Part shown: piece after piece, positions 17,512 to 23,435 of the stretch
Numbering within the stretch: the stretch's first letter is position 1
How the letters are laid out: each line of letters opens with the position of its first letter
Notes under the pieces: generated by a model
Databases searched by the model: none
What the model saw: the letters and a program-made list of their open reading frames with translations, nothing else
What the model was told of the DNA's origin: nothing
Program-made: the position numbers and the translations under genes
From: a virus
Length of the DNA stretch: 26,521 nucleotides
IMG/VR virus record: IMGVR_UViG_3300029448_000359
Span: 1-26,521 of that record
Strand: one strand, 5' to 3'

Positions 17512-17736
17512 TTACTCCTCAATAAGTTCTACTATATCATAACCGCCATCTGACTTTTTTTCCAGCTTTACTTTTAATTCTTTGCATTTCCACTGACTAT
17601 CAAAGTTTACGCCGCCGTTAACATTACGTTTAATTGTCCTCTTTGTAGACAAACATTCTGATAGTTTATCATATGGAGTATACTCTATAGCTTCCCCATT
17701 ACTATACAGAAGCAAAACAAAAACTAGCTCTATCAT
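17512..17736 (-). CDS. Small exported or membrane-tethered two-cysteine protein A
   Basis: 74 aa. A short hydrophobic N-terminus (IELVFVLLLY) can act as a signal or anchor. Two cysteines, C28 and C51, lie in a basic region and could form a disulfide outside the cytoplasm. The end is acidic (DIVELIEE). It has the same plan as the 66-aa protein at 18159-18359, with the first Cys at the same residue number. No lipobox is evident, so calling it an outer-membrane spanin would be speculative. It overlaps the 135-aa gene by four bases (ATGA) and carries the holin ribosome site in its last codons. Function unknown. Confidence 0.65.
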   Translation of the reverse strand: MIELVFVLLLYSNGEAIEYTPYDKLSECLSTKRTIKRNVNGGVNFDSQWKCKELKVKLEKKSDGGYDIVELIEE

Positions 17737-18140
17737 TGTTTTCCGTGACCATTATTCCTTAGTTTCTCTATATTCTCTTCTATAGTTGTTATACGTTTTT
17801 CATAAAATTCCAAGGTCAATTTTTGTTGTTGGTCATATGGTGCTTGACCACTTTCTATTTGAGACTGTAACTTTTCTAACTCTTTAGCTAGATGCTCAAT
17901 CAACATAAACTGCTCAGAGTCAGCAGGTAAACTACCCATTTCACCTCTAGGCCACTTAATACGGAACTCTGTGTTCTGCCCTTGATCTGCCTCCATCATA
18001 GTAATACTGGTTTCCATTTGGTTTAACCGTTCTATAATTCCAAAATACGCCCATGTAGCAACAGAAGCTGCTGCCACCATAGTAATTATGTTTCTAAGTG
18101 GTAGTGCAACTTCAGTATTTTCATTTACTTTTGTAGCCAT
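17733..18140 (-). CDS. Membrane-anchored coiled-coil protein with WPRGE motif (spanin-like candidate)
   Basis: 135 aa. Residues 17-35 form one transmembrane segment (NIITMVAAASVATWAYFGI). After it come ERLNQMETSITMMEADQ and the block EFRIKWPRGEMGSLPADSEQF, then a charged coiled coil to the end. I associate this protein with cyanophages and other marine phages, where it lies near lysis genes. One N-terminal membrane helix plus a long periplasmic coiled coil is the plan of an inner-membrane spanin, but no experiment is known to me. The gap to the upstream 66-aa gene is 18 bases and the start ATG has no good ribosome site. It overlaps the next gene by ATGA. Confidence 0.7.
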   Translation of the reverse strand: MATKVNENTEVALPLRNIITMVAAASVATWAYFGIIERLNQMETSITMMEADQGQNTEFRIKWPRGEMGSLPADSEQFMLIEHLAKELEKLQSQIESGQAPYDQQQKLTLEFYEKRITTIEENIEKLRNNGHGKQ

Positions 18141-18158
18141 ATCATTTGTTTATACCAT

Positions 18159-18359
18159 TTATTTGTAAATTTCAGTACCATTTTTTACTTGCTGTAGTTT
18201 ACACACAGCAGTAATTTTTTTCTTTTTTTCACCCGGTATAGGGGGTTGACGCATCAACCTATTAGCAAAATACCTACACCTATTAACATCATACCAATAA
18301 GTTACTGGCGGTTGTAAGCTAGCGCCTGCATATACATATAACGCAAACACTGTAATCAT
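18159..18359 (-). CDS. Small exported or membrane-tethered two-cysteine protein B
   Basis: 66 aa when started at the ATG overlapping the previous stop as ATGA (18356-18359). A longer in-frame start nine codons upstream would lie inside the EF-hand gene and has less support. A short hydrophobic N-terminus (MITVFALYVYAGASL) is followed by Cys residues at 28 and 53, with a Lys-rich stretch between them (GEKKKK). The plan is that of the 74-aa protein two genes downstream, and the two may be distant paralogues. Probably exported and disulfide-bonded; the function is not known. Confidence 0.65.
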   Translation of the reverse strand: MITVFALYVYAGASLQPPVTYWYDVNRCRYFANRLMRQPPIPGEKKKKITAVCKLQQVKNGTEIYK

Positions 18360-18679
18360 TTCCCGTTCGTACTGCGTTGTGTCCAAGCAGTAGTTCCCAT
18401 ATATGTGGCAACCACGCCGCCGCCTGTAAGATAGAAAAGGTTACTGATATCAGCTAATGCGTTCACTCTTTCTATTGGTATAAAGAACATAGCTGCAGTA
18501 AATACACCCATCGCAATTAAAGAAAACCTAGCCATTCTAAGTTGAGCTAGGTTTTTTCTTGTAGCGTCTTCTGTTTGTTTGATTTCTTTAACATGACCAA
18601 GTTCTTCATCAGTAACTATACCATCACCGTCTTGGTCATACTCGTCATATACAGATTGTTTTTGTAGTTTTTTTGCCAT
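18356..18679 (-). CDS. EF-hand protein with two transmembrane helices
   Basis: 107 aa. Residues 15-26 (DQDGDGIVTDEE) are a complete canonical EF-hand calcium-binding loop: Asp at loop positions 1, 3 and 5, Gly at 6, hydrophobic at 8, Glu at 12. Two hydrophobic segments follow (about 51-68 and 78-97), separated by IERVNALADIS. The short C-terminus is polar. It therefore looks like a membrane protein with one calcium-binding site. With a single EF-hand it may pair with another copy. It lies in the cluster of small membrane proteins before the holin and endolysin. Start overlaps the previous stop as TAATG with AAAGGA upstream. Role unknown; a part in lysis or membrane remodelling is a guess. Confidence 0.75.
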   Translation of the reverse strand: MAKKLQKQSVYDEYDQDGDGIVTDEELGHVKEIKQTEDATRKNLAQLRMARFSLIAMGVFTAAMFFIPIERVNALADISNLFYLTGGGVVATYMGTTAWTQRSTNGK

Positions 18680-19149
18680 TAGATGATTCCTTTAAACCTT
18701 AGTAACCATAACCCACCTAATAAACTTCCTAACAAAAGTGCAAATATAAGTATACCTGCTATCCAAGTTTGAGACTTTTCTACAAACTCAGCCCACTTTC
18801 GTTCTCTTTCTTTTGCATCCTCTTGTCTTCGTTTTCTAGCTTCTACACAAAACCTTACATAGTCACTATGTAAACCGGGTCTGCCTAGATATATCATCAT
18901 TTGTTTTAATTCGTTTTCTTTTTCCCTAATTTCTTCAAGAGCCATAAACTCTTCTAAGTCGCTTTCATCCTTACCAGTAAAGTTTGACCATATACTATTT
19001 TTTCTTTTGTTTGCATGTTTAGCTAGATCGTCTGTAGCATGTGTAAAAGCGGCAATCTGTTTACCAACAGAAGTTAGTTCACGACCGTTTTCAACCGCCT
19101 TTCGTATGACGGCATAGGCCGCATTTGCTGCTGCTACATATTCTAACAC
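18679..19149 (-). CDS. Coiled-coil protein with C-terminal membrane anchor, GTG start
   Basis: 156 aa. The N-terminus is Ala-rich and helical (YVAAANAAYAVIRKAVENG), the middle is highly charged (about 55-125, many Glu/Lys/Arg), and residues 130-150 are one hydrophobic helix ending in a short basic tail. The start is GTG at 19149: an in-frame TAG lies directly upstream, so there is no longer option, and AGGT precedes it. Similar tail-anchored proteins of unknown role occur in marine phages. A cytoplasmic face protein held at the membrane is likely. It overlaps the EF-hand gene as TAATG. Confidence 0.7.
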   Translation of the reverse strand: MLEYVAAANAAYAVIRKAVENGRELTSVGKQIAAFTHATDDLAKHANKRKNSIWSNFTGKDESDLEEFMALEEIREKENELKQMMIYLGRPGLHSDYVRFCVEARKRRQEDAKERERKWAEFVEKSQTWIAGILIFALLLGSLLGGLWLLRFKGII

Positions 19150-19162
19150 CTAACATACCTAA

Positions 19163-19348
19163 CTATTTTATTTTCTTATTATTATAATGTTTCATTTTTA
19201 AATGGGTTAGCTTAGACATTGCGTTTACTGCTGCAGTTTCTAAAGTTTTAACAACTGATCCACCACCACCATACATTTTCTTTTTCTTTACTTCACCGCC
19301 ATAACCATACATCTTTTTCTTTTTATCTTTCATCATATAACCCGGCAT
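19163..19348 (-). CDS. Lys/Met/Tyr/Gly-rich small protein (KKKMYGGG type)
   Basis: 61 aa, very basic. It holds two near-identical decapeptides, KKKKMYGYGG (9-18) and KKKKMYGGGG (21-30), then a short helical part and another Lys-rich end. Proteins of this kind (MPGY start, K-K-M-Y-G-G repeats) recur in marine phage structural regions; no function is established to my knowledge. The start codon is preceded by an exceptionally long ribosome binding site, suggesting high expression. Binding to nucleic acid or an acidic surface is a guess from charge. Confidence 0.7.
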   Translation of the reverse strand: MPGYMMKDKKKKMYGYGGEVKKKKMYGGGGSVVKTLETAAVNAMSKLTHLKMKHYNNKKIK

Positions 19349-19350
19349 TT

Positions 19351-19363
19351 GATCACCTCCTTT
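19351..19363 (-). promoter_or_regulatory. Near-full-length Shine-Dalgarno sequence
   Basis: Minus-strand AAAGGAGGTGATC, whose last 12 bases are exactly complementary to the 3' end of bacterial 16S rRNA (GATCACCTCCTT). ATG follows two bases after the C, seven bases after GGAGG. It is much longer than any other ribosome site in the window and fixes the start of the 61-aa gene. Confidence 0.85.
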
Positions 19364-19544
19364 AGTTTATTAAGGTTAGTATTATTGATAGTAATCCCGC
19401 AATCACAGCACCAGCTGCGCCAAGAAATATACGTTCAAGTCTAGAAAGTCTGGATAAAATCATGTTATAACGTTCAGCACAGATTGCTTCGTGTTGTAAT
19501 AGTTCACTATTTATCTCAGCTGTTGTCATACGTTTTTTACTCAT
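19362..19544 (-). CDS. Small protein with C-terminal transmembrane helix (HEAICAERY type)
   Basis: 60 aa from the ATG at 19544 (MSKKRMTTAE). A longer 83-aa reading would start inside the upstream 55-aa gene and has a basic N-terminus without homologous look, so I prefer the short form. The segment LLQHEAICAERYNMILSRLSRLE is like a short cytoplasmic helix found in small phage proteins, and residues 39-59 form a single hydrophobic helix. It overlaps the 55-aa gene by eight bases (ATGAGTAA). The plan fits a pinholin-like or accessory membrane protein, but a lysis role is unproven. Confidence 0.65.
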   Translation of the reverse strand: MSKKRMTTAEINSELLQHEAICAERYNMILSRLSRLERIFLGAAGAVIAGLLSIILTLIN

Positions 19545-19704
19545 CTTTCCCCAATACCGCTGCTGTTTGATCTTCAACCGCTTGCGGCTTTTCATAAAGC
19601 GGAGGCTCTTCAACCACCACTCCTTGACTCACATACTCATCACCCCGTAAAAATTTGCCGTCTGGCATCATAACAAGAGGTGTGCGTTTGATCTCTTTTA
19701 GCAT
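19537..19704 (-). CDS. Short hypothetical protein of 55 aa
   Basis: Begins MLKEIKRTPLVMMPDGKFLRG and ends VLGKDE; acidic toward the C-terminus with a YEKPQAVEDQ stretch, no membrane segment, no Cys. It fills the only apparent gap between the 115-aa and 60-aa genes. Its ATG overlaps the previous stop as TAATG and its stop overlaps the next start by eight bases, the same packing as its neighbours. This supports translation even though the protein is not recognised. There is only a weak GAGGA upstream, so it probably depends on coupling to the 115-aa gene. Confidence 0.6.
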   Translation of the reverse strand: MLKEIKRTPLVMMPDGKFLRGDEYVSQGVVVEEPPLYEKPQAVEDQTAAVLGKDE

Positions 19705-20051
19705 TACTTATCCTCTTTTGCTTCCCATTTTAAATCTTCTTCTTCCCACCTGTAATTAGTACCATCAAAATCTTCTGGTGGAGCTACAGGAGCTTCCCAT
19801 AAACAAGTTGTCTCATCCAACACCCAACTTTTATAAGGTGATGGTGGTATAAAAGCATCTTTATCTTTATCATAAGTATACCCCATACCAGCATAATTTT
19901 TTCGTAGTGGTGTACCACCATCTAGATGTTTGCCACCATGTGTATTATATGAAGTTTGTACCCAAGTACCATCCATAGTCTTTATAAAATCTGCATCTGC
20001 TACGATAACTTGAGTAACAACACCATCTTCTATTTTTGCATAATGTGCCAT
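19704..20051 (-). CDS. Fibre-associated small protein (MAHYAK type)
   Basis: 115 aa. Starts MAHYAKIEDGVVTQVIVADADF, then WVQTSYNTHGGKH, NYAGMGYTYDKDKDAFIPP and PYKSWVLDETTCLWEAP. This order of short Trp/Tyr-rich beta segments is typical of a small protein found beside fibre and structural genes in cyanophages and other marine phages. Its role is not established as far as I know; a fibre chaperone or small fibre-tip protein is plausible from its position right after the 506-aa fibre gene. The start has a strong AGGAGG four bases upstream. Confidence 0.75.
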   Translation of the reverse strand: MAHYAKIEDGVVTQVIVADADFIKTMDGTWVQTSYNTHGGKHLDGGTPLRKNYAGMGYTYDKDKDAFIPPSPYKSWVLDETTCLWEAPVAPPEDFDGTNYRWEEEDLKWEAKEDK

Positions 20052-20059
20052 AACTCCTC

Positions 20060-21580
20060 CTATGTGTAAGCAAATGTTCCTGAAGAAGTAAAAGTATGTA
20101 CTGTACTTCCACTTACAGTTGTTACTGTACCCCCAGTCGCTTTTTGCGCTCCTGCATATTTTATGATTATTATACCAGAACCTCCGTTACCACCGGGGCT
20201 TACTCCTCGTCTTGTGCCGCCACCTCCGCCGCCAGTATTTGCGCCACCAGCGCCGCCAGACCCGTTTGCAGTTCCGTTTCCGCCTGTATTGACCGCAGAA
20301 CCACCTCCAGTACCTTGTGTACCTCCAGATTCTCCAGAACCGCCACCTCCGCCGCCAAGGCCGCCGTTACCAGCAGTAGAAGTATTAAAAACTCCGCCAC
20401 CTCCGCCGCCAGAATAGTATTTATTATTGCCATCTATATTAACTTGTTTACCTGACCCGCCAGCACCAGCGCTAGCATTTCCAGCTCCATAACTTGAACC
20501 TGAAAAATTACCGCCGTTAGCTGCAGCTCCTGCGCCTCCGCCAGAAGCAAAAGGTTGACCTTGGTTTGCTGACCCATTACCACCATTAAACCCATCGAAT
20601 ACGTCTGCACCACTTAGTGTATGTGCAAGACCCGGACGACCAGTACCAGCTCCACCTGCACCATCATTAACACCAGCGCCGCCTCCACCGTTAGCTTGGT
20701 CTTGTCCATATGACCCGTGATTACTGCCGTATGAGCTGCTACTAAAAGAAGTCATACCGCCTCCGCCGCCATACGCAGTTAAACTGTTTAATCCTGATCC
20801 TACTGCAGAAAAGCCTCCGTGCCTTCCACCTTGATCTCCACCAGTTCCACCTGCACCACCAGCACCAATAGTTACTGATGTGCTAGTTCCAAAAGAATAA
20901 TTTATATTTGAGCTAGTTGTGGCAACAGCTCCGCCGCCACCTCCGCCGCCGTTATCTTCTCCGCCGCCACCTCCGCCAGCAACAAGCATAACTTCGACAG
21001 CTAATACTTTACGAACATTACCTGTACCTTCTCCTACATTCATCCACACGTTGTCATCGGTTGTTGCACTTGTACATACAAACACTTCGCCAGAACTTTT
21101 ATTTACATAAAAATGCCCAGAAGCAGGAGGATTTGTAGTAGCTGTAGGATCGGAAGTAGCTACTGTTGTATCAGTCAAACCAGCAAAATTTCCCGCATCA
21201 CCCCAACTGACATTAGTTCCGTCAGTTGTTAAAAATTTACCACTATGAGAAGATTGAGCAGGAACGTTTAAATCTATATTAGCAGTGTCTGTAAATAAAG
21301 CAGCGGTAGGTCTAAGCTCTATCCTATCACCAATAGCAAAAGCACGAGCTGTAGTATTATCTTGAGCACGAGTTACAGTCATAGAATCTGTAGAACGTGC
21401 AGTAACTTTTATAACTTCAAGATTATTAGAAGTATCAATAAGAGTTGCATAAAAATAATCACCCGAACCTAAAGTTGGAAACCTAGCACCTTGTCCAGAA
21501 TCTACTGTAACTGTAGTAGCTGAAGTATTAATACCAGCTGATATAGTTCCAAATGCGTTATTTGTTACTTTAACTCCCAT
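20060..21580 (-). CDS. Glycine-rich tail fibre / adhesion protein 1
   Basis: 506 aa. Residues 1-105 form a beta-rich N-terminal module (ARFPTLGSGDYFYATLID, then TVTRAQDNTTARAFAIGDRIELRPTA) homologous to the N-terminus of the 349-aa protein. Residues about 110-190 form a linker with FYVNKSSGEVFVCTS. From about 200 to 470 the protein is Gly-rich with Ser/Asn/Ala, ending in GGSGIIIIKYAG, as in phage Gly-rich fibre domains that may form polyglycine-II helices. The C-terminus repeats VHTFTSSGTFAYT. Likely a host-recognition fibre; the N-terminal module probably attaches it to the tail. The start has CGGAG upstream. Confidence 0.8.
   Translation of the reverse strand: MGVKVTNNAFGTISAGINTSATTVTVDSGQGARFPTLGSGDYFYATLIDTSNNLEVIKVTARSTDSMTVTRAQDNTTARAFAIGDRIELRPTAALFTDTANIDLNVPAQSSHSGKFLTTDGTNVSWGDAGNFAGLTDTTVATSDPTATTNPPASGHFYVNKSSGEVFVCTSATTDDNVWMNVGEGTGNVRKVLAVEVMLVAGGGGGGEDNGGGGGGGAVATTSSNINYSFGTSTSVTIGAGGAGGTGGDQGGRHGGFSAVGSGLNSLTAYGGGGGMTSFSSSSYGSNHGSYGQDQANGGGGAGVNDGAGGAGTGRPGLAHTLSGADVFDGFNGGNGSANQGQPFASGGGAGAAANGGNFSGSSYGAGNASAGAGGSGKQVNIDGNNKYYSGGGGGGVFNTSTAGNGGLGGGGGGSGESGGTQGTGGGSAVNTGGNGTANGSGGAGGANTGGGGGGTRRGVSPGGNGGSGIIIIKYAGAQKATGGTVTTVSGSTVHTFTSSGTFAYT
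20161..20996 (-). repeat. Low-complexity glycine-coding tract of fibre 1
   Basis: Long GGN-type codon clusters encode runs of up to eight Gly. The plus strand reads CCN-rich and produces long but false Pro-rich ORFs here. Such tracts are prone to length change by slippage, which can alter receptor binding. Confidence 0.75.
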
Positions 21581-21584
21581 GTTA

Positions 21585-21923
21585 CTACTCCGGTTTCGTT
21601 GGCCATGTTACATCATCTAGTGACGTAGCTGATTTTGTAATATCCCGTAAATCCTGCCTGTATTTTTTTTGAGCATCTGTCATTGTAAGGTCAGAGCTTG
21701 CCCACCAATCTGTTTGTACTAAAAAATGATTCCTCTTTGCCCGTAGCCTATCTAATTCTTCTTCCGCTGTATATGTTGGATCGTCTGACTTAAATGTACT
21801 TCCATCGTAAGTCCAACCATGTTTTACTTTATCATCACAATCTACCCATGTAATTGAAGAGTGACACTCGTATTCTTTTTCTTGAACATCTACAACTATT
21901 TTATTTTGAACTGCTGCTTTCAT
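21585..21923 (-). CDS. Tail fibre assembly chaperone (Phage_tail_APC-like)
   Basis: 112 aa. The N-terminal half (VDVQEKEYECHSSITWVDCDDKV, then HGWTYDGSTFKS) is a small beta domain. The C-terminal half has LRAKRNHFLVQTDWWASSDL and YRQDLRDITKSATSLDDVTWPTKPE, which matches the R-N-x-L-L-x-x-T-D-W ... Y-R-Q-x-L-R-D pattern of phage tail assembly chaperones. It probably helps fold or attach the glycine-rich fibre encoded just upstream, with which it overlaps as TAATG. The fibre gene downstream begins four bases after its stop. Confidence 0.85.
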   Translation of the reverse strand: MKAAVQNKIVVDVQEKEYECHSSITWVDCDDKVKHGWTYDGSTFKSDDPTYTAEEELDRLRAKRNHFLVQTDWWASSDLTMTDAQKKYRQDLRDITKSATSLDDVTWPTKPE

Positions 21924-22972
21924 TATGAATACTCCTCCACTACTATGATGCCACCAGCACCACCAGCGCCCGGGCCACTATTTGAATTAGAGCCACCGCC
22001 ACCGCCAGAACCATATGCTTCACCGACATGAGCACCAACATTATGTGAACCACCTCGGCCACCACCGCCCCAAAAGGATGCACCGCCTATACCGTAAGCA
22101 GAAACATAGTTAGTACCACCAGCCACATAACCATTATCTATGCCGTTATTACCATGACCACCAGTAATATTAATATCTCCACCAGTTGCACCACCCCCAG
22201 TGCCACCTATCGCTGGCCCTGCATTTCCGTGTTTACCACCGCCGCCTCCGTTTCCAGTACAGTAAGACCCAAAAGATGAACCACCGCCTCCAGCGCCATT
22301 GTTGCTACCAGCTGCGCCGCCAGCGCCTCCACCTCCAACATTTACAGTAACTGTAGAAACACCTGAAATATCTATAATTTCGATTGCAGTTCCGCCAGCT
22401 CCACCGCCAGCACCTCTATCTGCAACAGCACCATAAGCTCCGCCACCGCCACCAGCGCCAGTAACAGTAACTTTAACTGTGCTAACACCAGAAGGTTTTG
22501 TATAAGTGCCAGACGATGTAAAAACTTGAACGCTTTTAAGTACGCCGCCAGCATCTCCATAAGAAAATGAACCATCGCCATCTGATATTACTGATTGGCC
22601 TGCTGTACCATTACCAGAAATATTAAGTTTAGCTGCAGTAATACTATCGTCTGCAACAACATTATCTAAATCAATATGATCTGCAAGACCTGCTGCTGTT
22701 ACACGAAGCTCTACTCGGTCTCCAATAGCATAAGCCCTTGCTGTTGTACTTTCTTGTGCCCTTGTTACAGTAAGAACATCGGACGACCTACTTGTACACT
22801 TAACAATTTCAAGATTGTTTGAGGAATCAATTAGTGTAGCGTAAAAGAACTCTCCACTCGAAAGAGATGGAAAACGAGCGCCATGTCCACTTGCAACAGT
22901 TATGCTTGTAGCATTAGAAGCTGCACTTGCAGCTAATGTGGAGTGTCCATTATTAGAGAATTTTACACCCAT
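21923..22972 (-). CDS. Glycine-rich tail fibre / adhesion protein 2
   Basis: 349 aa. Residues 1-105 carry the same module as the 506-aa fibre (ARFPSLSSGEFFYATLID, TVTRAQESTTARAYAIGDRVELR). Residues 150-175 (VFTSSGTYTKPSGVSTVKVTVTG type segment) begin a Gly-rich domain of the kind found at phage fibre tips, which runs to the end and closes with GGAGGIIVVEEYS. Lacks the linker seen in the other fibre. Likely a second adhesin, with the chaperone gene immediately downstream. Start ATG has AAGGAG eight bases upstream. Confidence 0.8.
   Translation of the reverse strand: MGVKFSNNGHSTLAASAASNATSITVASGHGARFPSLSSGEFFYATLIDSSNNLEIVKCTSRSSDVLTVTRAQESTTARAYAIGDRVELRVTAAGLADHIDLDNVVADDSITAAKLNISGNGTAGQSVISDGDGSFSYGDAGGVLKSVQVFTSSGTYTKPSGVSTVKVTVTGAGGGGGAYGAVADRGAGGGAGGTAIEIIDISGVSTVTVNVGGGGAGGAAGSNNGAGGGGSSFGSYCTGNGGGGGKHGNAGPAIGGTGGGATGGDINITGGHGNNGIDNGYVAGGTNYVSAYGIGGASFWGGGGRGGSHNVGAHVGEAYGSGGGGGSNSNSGPGAGGAGGIIVVEEYS
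21949..22470 (-). repeat. Low-complexity glycine-coding tract of fibre 2
   Basis: GGN codon clusters with runs of up to five Gly, similar in type to the tract in fibre 1 but shorter and with different spacer residues. A minus-strand out-of-frame ORF of 69 codons here is a by-product. Confidence 0.7.
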
Positions 22973-22983
22973 AATCTAGCTCC

Positions 22984-23421
22984 TTAGTTTACAGTTACAG
23001 TCCAAGTAATACCTAATGTATCTGCAGCCCCTTTGTTAATTACTGAGAAAACAGTCCTACATAGTAGGTCACCACTTGATGACGCATTTAAAATTCCGGC
23101 CTCTGTTATTGCACCTGTACCTGTACCAGCAGCAAATGTTGCAACATAAGCAACTGCGTTGCTAGTTACAGTAGTTGACGTAAGAGCAACTCGACCAGCT
23201 TCACTTCCGAGAGCTGCATCACCAGCGGCTGCAGCTGTACTGCCAGTGCCGATAGCCATGTGACTCATAGCTGTAGCTGATGCGTCTTTCATTCGTGACG
23301 CAATGTATTCTTTACCATCGGTAACAACGATGTTAGGTACAACCGTTTCATGTACGTTACCGTCAGGTTTTGTAAGAGTGACTTTTAATTCACCCGTTAC
23401 TTTAATAGTATCATTTATCAT
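22984..23421 (-). CDS. Virion-associated tail/fibre protein (145 aa)
   Basis: I start this at MINDTIKVTG (23421), because AAAGGAG lies six bases upstream; longer in-frame starts would place ATG directly on the ribosome site or inside the previous gene. Recognisable blocks are VPNIVVTDGKEYIASRM, MSHMAIGTGSTAAAAGDAALGSE, ATFAAGTGTGAITEAGILNA and CRTVFSVINKGAADTLGITWTVT. This is a well-spread structural protein in podoviruses and some other phages, usually near fibre genes. It is beta-rich. Exact role unknown, probably part of the fibre base or a tail-tip subunit. Confidence 0.8.
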   Translation of the reverse strand: MINDTIKVTGELKVTLTKPDGNVHETVVPNIVVTDGKEYIASRMKDASATAMSHMAIGTGSTAAAAGDAALGSEAGRVALTSTTVTSNAVAYVATFAAGTGTGAITEAGILNASSSGDLLCRTVFSVINKGAADTLGITWTVTVN

Positions 23422-23435
23422 ACCCATCTCCTTTT

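Noticed and set aside
17121-17525. Plus-strand ORF of 134 codons opposite the holin gene
   Set aside because: Mirror of the holin frame; product is Ser/Pro-rich and unrelated to any family, and the holin call is firm.
20096-21110. Several Pro- or Ser/Cys-rich plus-strand ORFs opposite the glycine-rich fibre
   Set aside because: They arise because glycine codons read as proline and related codons on the other strand; no start signals.
20161-22470. Gly-rich tracts considered as a CRISPR or DNA repeat array
   Set aside because: Repeat units are irregular, follow codon periodicity and lack equal-length spacers, so they are protein low complexity.
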